DNA of 64,000 nucleotides from an uncultured Thermanaerothrix sp. (lineage in GTDB: Bacteria > Chloroflexota > Anaerolineae > Anaerolineales > Anaerolineaceae). Below the pieces are notes generated by a model. It saw nothing but the letters and a program-made list of their open reading frames with translations, ran no database searches and was not told the DNA's origin. The position numbers and the translations under genes were made by a program. The stretch spans positions 62,001-126,000 of the forward strand of contig NZ_CALIMF010000012.1 in assembly GCF_938028735.1 (NCBI RefSeq), given 5' to 3'. This document shows positions 61,121 through 64,000 of this stretch, piece by piece. How positions within the stretch are numbered: the first letter of the stretch is position 1; each line of letters begins with the position of its first letter.

Positions 61121-62304
61121 ATCTGCCTACCAGCGAACCTCTCCCATCCGAACCTGAACGTCCAGCGGCTTCGCCCCCGCCATTGCGTTATTTGCGTTCC
61201 TCGTCCAGCGGTGAGGGCAAGGGGAGCGCATTGCAGGGGTTAACTCGCCAGTTGGAAGCGGGTTTCGATTTCTACTTGGCAGCCGTTATTTGTGCTCTTC
61301 TGGTTGGGGCGGCTTTGAGCTCTGACGCTCCCATTTTGTATTTTCTTGCTGTATTGATGAGCCCCTTCCTAGGGCCAGTGATAGGTGTGGTTTTAGTAGC
61401 CTTTGGGGGGACAGCAACCTTTCTGGTCAATGTCTTGGGAGGGGTGATATTCTTAAGTCTGATCCTACTTGGCGCAGGAGGGGCATCTGGGTGGGTACAA
61501 CACAGCCTTCATCCCGAGATTACACCAGCATTGCTCCGCTATTATGGGCAATGGAGAGAATTGGAGTGGGTTATTACTGCCATTGGGGCCGGATTAGTGG
61601 CTTTTTTGTTGGTGCGTTCACCTCGTCAGCGTCCCCTGGTTGTGAACCTGGTCCTGGCTTATGGACTTGTCTTGCCGTTGGCGATCGCAGGGTATGGCTG
61701 GGGGAGCCAACGACCGGATTTGTGGATCGCGGGAATAAGGACTTTTGGGTTGCACTTGTTAACCATTTGGCTGGTAGCCTGGGGGGTTTTGGGGGTGATG
61801 AAGTTGCGTCCCCGAATATGGGGTTATGCAGTTGGACCGGCTTTACTGATCGGAATAATGATGCTGTTGCTTGGAAAGCCGAGAGCGCCAATACCCGAAA
61901 ACTTAGCGGTGATTGGCCCAACCGTTTCTCCCACGGCGTGGTTGCCATCACCTACAGTAACGGCTTTACCCCGCCCCACGGGGACCTCGGCTCAGGTTCC
62001 AATGAGCGTAACCCCGTTGCCTACCCTCGCTCCGTCCCCAACTCCTTCGGTGACCGTTACCCCTGAGCCGACACCTGTTTGGGCGAGAGTGTCGGCAAAT
62101 ATAGGAGGAGGGGCTTTTGTACGGGAAGAGCCGGATGGCCGGGTGCTGACTTCACTGCTCAATGATACTCTGGTGCAGGTGATCTCTGACCCTGCTCAAG
62201 GACGGGGAGGGGTCTTGTGGGTTAAGGTGCGGACTCAGCAAGGGGTTGAGGGGTGGATGGTACAGGCGTTGTTAGTAACCGCCACCCCAATGCCTGGATG
62301 GTAA
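61117..62304 (+). CDS. Membrane protein with C-terminal SH3-like domain
   Basis: 395 residues. A polar N-terminus (about 1-55), about eight TM segments (about 56-255) with SSDAPILYFLAVLMSPFLGPVIGV recalling DUF389 proteins, a Thr/Pro linker (about 265-320) and an SH3b-type domain (about 325-390: GGGAFVREEPDGRVLTSL, WVKVRTQQGVEGWMV). SH3b modules bind cell-wall peptides, so the C-terminus is probably outside. Function unknown. Coupled to the HAD gene. Confidence 0.72.
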   Translation: MNLPTSEPLPSEPERPAASPPPLRYLRSSSSGEGKGSALQGLTRQLEAGFDFYLAAVICALLVGAALSSDAPILYFLAVLMSPFLGPVIGVVLVAFGGTATFLVNVLGGVIFLSLILLGAGGASGWVQHSLHPEITPALLRYYGQWRELEWVITAIGAGLVAFLLVRSPRQRPLVVNLVLAYGLVLPLAIAGYGWGSQRPDLWIAGIRTFGLHLLTIWLVAWGVLGVMKLRPRIWGYAVGPALLIGIMMLLLGKPRAPIPENLAVIGPTVSPTAWLPSPTVTALPRPTGTSAQVPMSVTPLPTLAPSPTPSVTVTPEPTPVWARVSANIGGGAFVREEPDGRVLTSLLNDTLVQVISDPAQGRGGVLWVKVRTQQGVEGWMVQALLVTATPMPGW

Positions 62305-62343
62305 TCAGCAAACACACTTTGACATCTGGAGAGGCAAAGAACG

Positions 62344-63804
62344 ATGACGATACATTTCGGTACTGATGGTTGGCGGGCAGTTATCTCAGACACATTTACG
62401 TTCCATAACTTGCGCCTGGTGACTCAGGCTATAGCAGATGCCGTAGCCTCAGATCAGTGGTTGAACGGCCTGGGAGAAGGGATTAAAGTGGATCCGAAAA
62501 CCATGGTGGTTGGGTTTGATACGCGCTTTCTCTCGGATCGCTTTGCTCAGGAAGTTGCCCGTGTGCTAGCAGCCAATGGATTCACTGTTTACCTTAGTCA
62601 GGCCGATGCCCCGACCCCGGCCATTTCTTACGCTGTGCGTCATCTGGGTGCTATTGGGGGAGTAATGATCACGGCTTCTCATAATGCCCCCCGGTACAAT
62701 GGGGTTAAACTCAAAGCCGCATTTGGCGGATCGGCATCCCCAGAGCAGTGCCGCCGGGTTGAGATTTACTTAAACGATAACGAGGCGCAGGGGCGGGGGC
62801 CTAACCTAATGGACTACGAGCAGGCACGCCAACTCAAACTGATACAGCGTTTTAACCCCATTCCTGCTTATGGGGAGCATTTGCGCCGTTTGATTGATTT
62901 TGACGTCATTGCTGAGAATCCTCTGCGGATTGTGGTGGATTCGATGTATGGCTCCGGGCGCGGGGTCATTCGCAGTCTGCTTCAGGGAACCGGCTGCGAA
63001 GTGTACGAGATTCGGGGTGAGATGAACCCCGGGTTTGGGGGTGTGCATCCGGAACCGATTGCACGGTATTTAGGCGCCCTAGCAGGGGCCATTAGCACCG
63101 GGGCAGGCAACTTCGGCTTGGCAACCGATGGGGATGCGGATCGCATCGGAGCGATGGACGAACGAGGCAACTTTGTAGATCCGCATAAGATCATGGCGCT
63201 GGCGCTGCGCTATCTTGTGGAAAAACGAGGTTTGCATGGCGCAGTGGTGCGCACCGTTTCCACCACACGTATGGTTGATCGTCTGGCGGCACGTTACGGT
63301 TTGCCTCTTTATGAGACGCCAGTGGGCTTCAATCACATTGCCGACTATATGCTACGGGAAGACGTGCTCATTGGAGGCGAGGAGTCGGGCGGTATCTCCT
63401 TTAAGGGCCACATTCCCGAAGGTGATGGGATCCTGATGGGACTGTTGATTGTAGAAATGGTGGCTGAGTCAGGGGGTACATTAATGGAGTTGGTGGAAAG
63501 CCTGCTCCAGGAGGTAGGCCCGGCCCATTATGAACGCAGGGATATGCGCCTGCGTCACCCAGTCTCTAAGGAGAAGATGACAGCGCGACTTAAGGACGAG
63601 GCCCCGGCGCAAATCGGTGGGGAATCAGTTGTCCAGGTCAGCACGCTAGATGGTGTGAAATATATCCTGGCCGATGATTCGTGGTTATTGATTCGTCCTT
63701 CCGGAACCGAGCCGGTATTGCGCGTTTATGCTGAGGGCCGCTCACCAGAAATGGTGCGTGCCTTGCTCGCCTTCGGTGAACAAATTGCCGATCAGGTAGC
63801 ATAG
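62344..63804 (+). CDS. Phosphoglucomutase/phosphomannomutase
   Basis: 486 residues, alpha-D-phosphohexomutase family. FGTDGWRAVISDTF at the start, the phosphoserine loop MITASHNAPRYNG (about 110-122), the Mg site ATDGDADRIGA, the sugar loop GGEESGGISF and the phosphate loop RPSGTEPVLRVY are all intact. It interconverts hexose 1- and 6-phosphates, supplying nucleotide-sugar synthesis. GAGAGG sits upstream of ATG 62344. A terminator follows. Confidence 0.94.
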   Translation: MTIHFGTDGWRAVISDTFTFHNLRLVTQAIADAVASDQWLNGLGEGIKVDPKTMVVGFDTRFLSDRFAQEVARVLAANGFTVYLSQADAPTPAISYAVRHLGAIGGVMITASHNAPRYNGVKLKAAFGGSASPEQCRRVEIYLNDNEAQGRGPNLMDYEQARQLKLIQRFNPIPAYGEHLRRLIDFDVIAENPLRIVVDSMYGSGRGVIRSLLQGTGCEVYEIRGEMNPGFGGVHPEPIARYLGALAGAISTGAGNFGLATDGDADRIGAMDERGNFVDPHKIMALALRYLVEKRGLHGAVVRTVSTTRMVDRLAARYGLPLYETPVGFNHIADYMLREDVLIGGEESGGISFKGHIPEGDGILMGLLIVEMVAESGGTLMELVESLLQEVGPAHYERRDMRLRHPVSKEKMTARLKDEAPAQIGGESVVQVSTLDGVKYILADDSWLLIRPSGTEPVLRVYAEGRSPEMVRALLAFGEQIADQVA

Positions 63805-63830
63805 GACCAACCTAAGCCAGGGGTTATGCA

Positions 63831-63863
63831 AAGGCAGGGGCAAGCAATGGCCCCTACCTTTTT
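63831..63863 (+). terminator. Terminator after the phosphohexomutase gene
   Basis: AAGGCAGGGGC (63831-63841) pairs with GCCCCTACCTT (63850-63860) with one mismatch, followed by TTT. Confidence 0.75.
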
Positions 63864-63912
63864 AGGTTAACCGCGGGGGTGCAAAAAGGAGATGGAGGAT
63901 GCACGCTGAGAG

Positions 63913-64000
63913 TTAGCGTGTAGCCGAAAAACGCAGGCGGCGGGTGATCATAATCACCAGGATAAGGAAAGCGGCTAAACCCAGCAAGCCTGGTAATCCA
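63913..64000 (-). CDS. C-terminal end of a membrane-anchored protein (cut by window)
   Basis: Only 28 residues are visible before TAA 63915-63913: a hydrophobic helix (LLGLAAFLILVIMI) followed by a basic end (TRRLRFSATR). It looks like a C-terminal membrane anchor, as in many surface proteins of this genome. The rest lies beyond base 64000. Confidence 0.6.
   Translation of the reverse strand, partial: GLPGLLGLAAFLILVIMITRRLRFSATR

Overview
The window looks like a chromosomal segment of a Chloroflexota bacterium, most likely an Anaerolineae-type lineage. This is inferred from remembered gene-family style, not from a database search. The pointers are mid-GC DNA, many Thr/Pro-rich linkers behind single membrane anchors or lipoboxes, a YidC of the short Oxa1/SpoIIIJ type, a CIRCE-controlled groESL, and no outer-membrane or LPS genes. 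Coding density is high. I see no insertion sequences, prophage, CRISPR array, rRNA or tRNA.

Layout. 1-4.35 kb (minus): a hybrid sensor kinase and a response regulator fused to a CpaE/TadZ-like ATPase, cut by the window start. 4.5-7.9 kb (plus): a KimA-like APC potassium transporter with two RCK (TrkA-type) proteins. 7.9-12.3 kb: plsY, then rpmH-rnpA-yidD-(beta-propeller lipoprotein)-yidC-jag, closed by a terminator. 12.3-16.9 kb: glycosyltransferase, pyrimidine-nucleoside phosphorylase, membrane protein, JAMM protease and a second plsY. 16.9-24.7 kb: metallo-hydrolase, SPFH protein, selenophosphate synthetase, gamma-glutamyltransferase, UvrC and a flippase-like membrane protein. 24.8-29.9 kb: polar amino-acid ABC transporter and a beta-helix surface protein. 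29.9-37.2 kb: cupin, protoglobin-MoaD fusion, MEMO protein, PriA, LysM/M23 peptidase and Rho. 37.6-43 kb (minus): a BmpA-type (nucleoside-like) ABC transporter. 43.1-46.4 kb (minus): trmD-MFS-UroD-like. 46.5-53 kb (plus): two TPR paralogues, groES-groEL, a parvulin lipoprotein and an anchored protein. 53-58.9 kb (minus): macrodomain-TrmH-DUF711, infC-rpmI-rplT and selW-like-trpS-dtd. 58.9-64 kb: sugar transferase, lipoproteins, HAD protein, membrane/SH3 protein, phosphohexomutase and the tail of another gene.

The most notable content is hidden from ordinary gene calling. Two genes contain an in-frame UGA that is best read as selenocysteine. The selenophosphate synthetase gene begins at 19071, about 100 nt upstream of its uninterrupted reading frame, and carries C-A-G-U at its active site. 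An 84-residue SelW-like protein (minus, 58636-58890) has a C-A-V-U redox motif. Each UGA is followed by a plausible bacterial SECIS hairpin. The selW-like gene overlaps trpS by ATGA, and trpS in turn overlaps dtd. UGA is used as an ordinary stop elsewhere in the window, so the code is standard.

Other features worth attention are a protoglobin fused to a MoaD-like ubiquitin fold, an infC gene starting at ATT behind a leader hairpin, an APC-type K+ transporter paired with two RCK proteins but no TrkH/KtrB, and several genes whose -10 box lies only 6-8 nt before the start codon, which suggests leaderless mRNAs.
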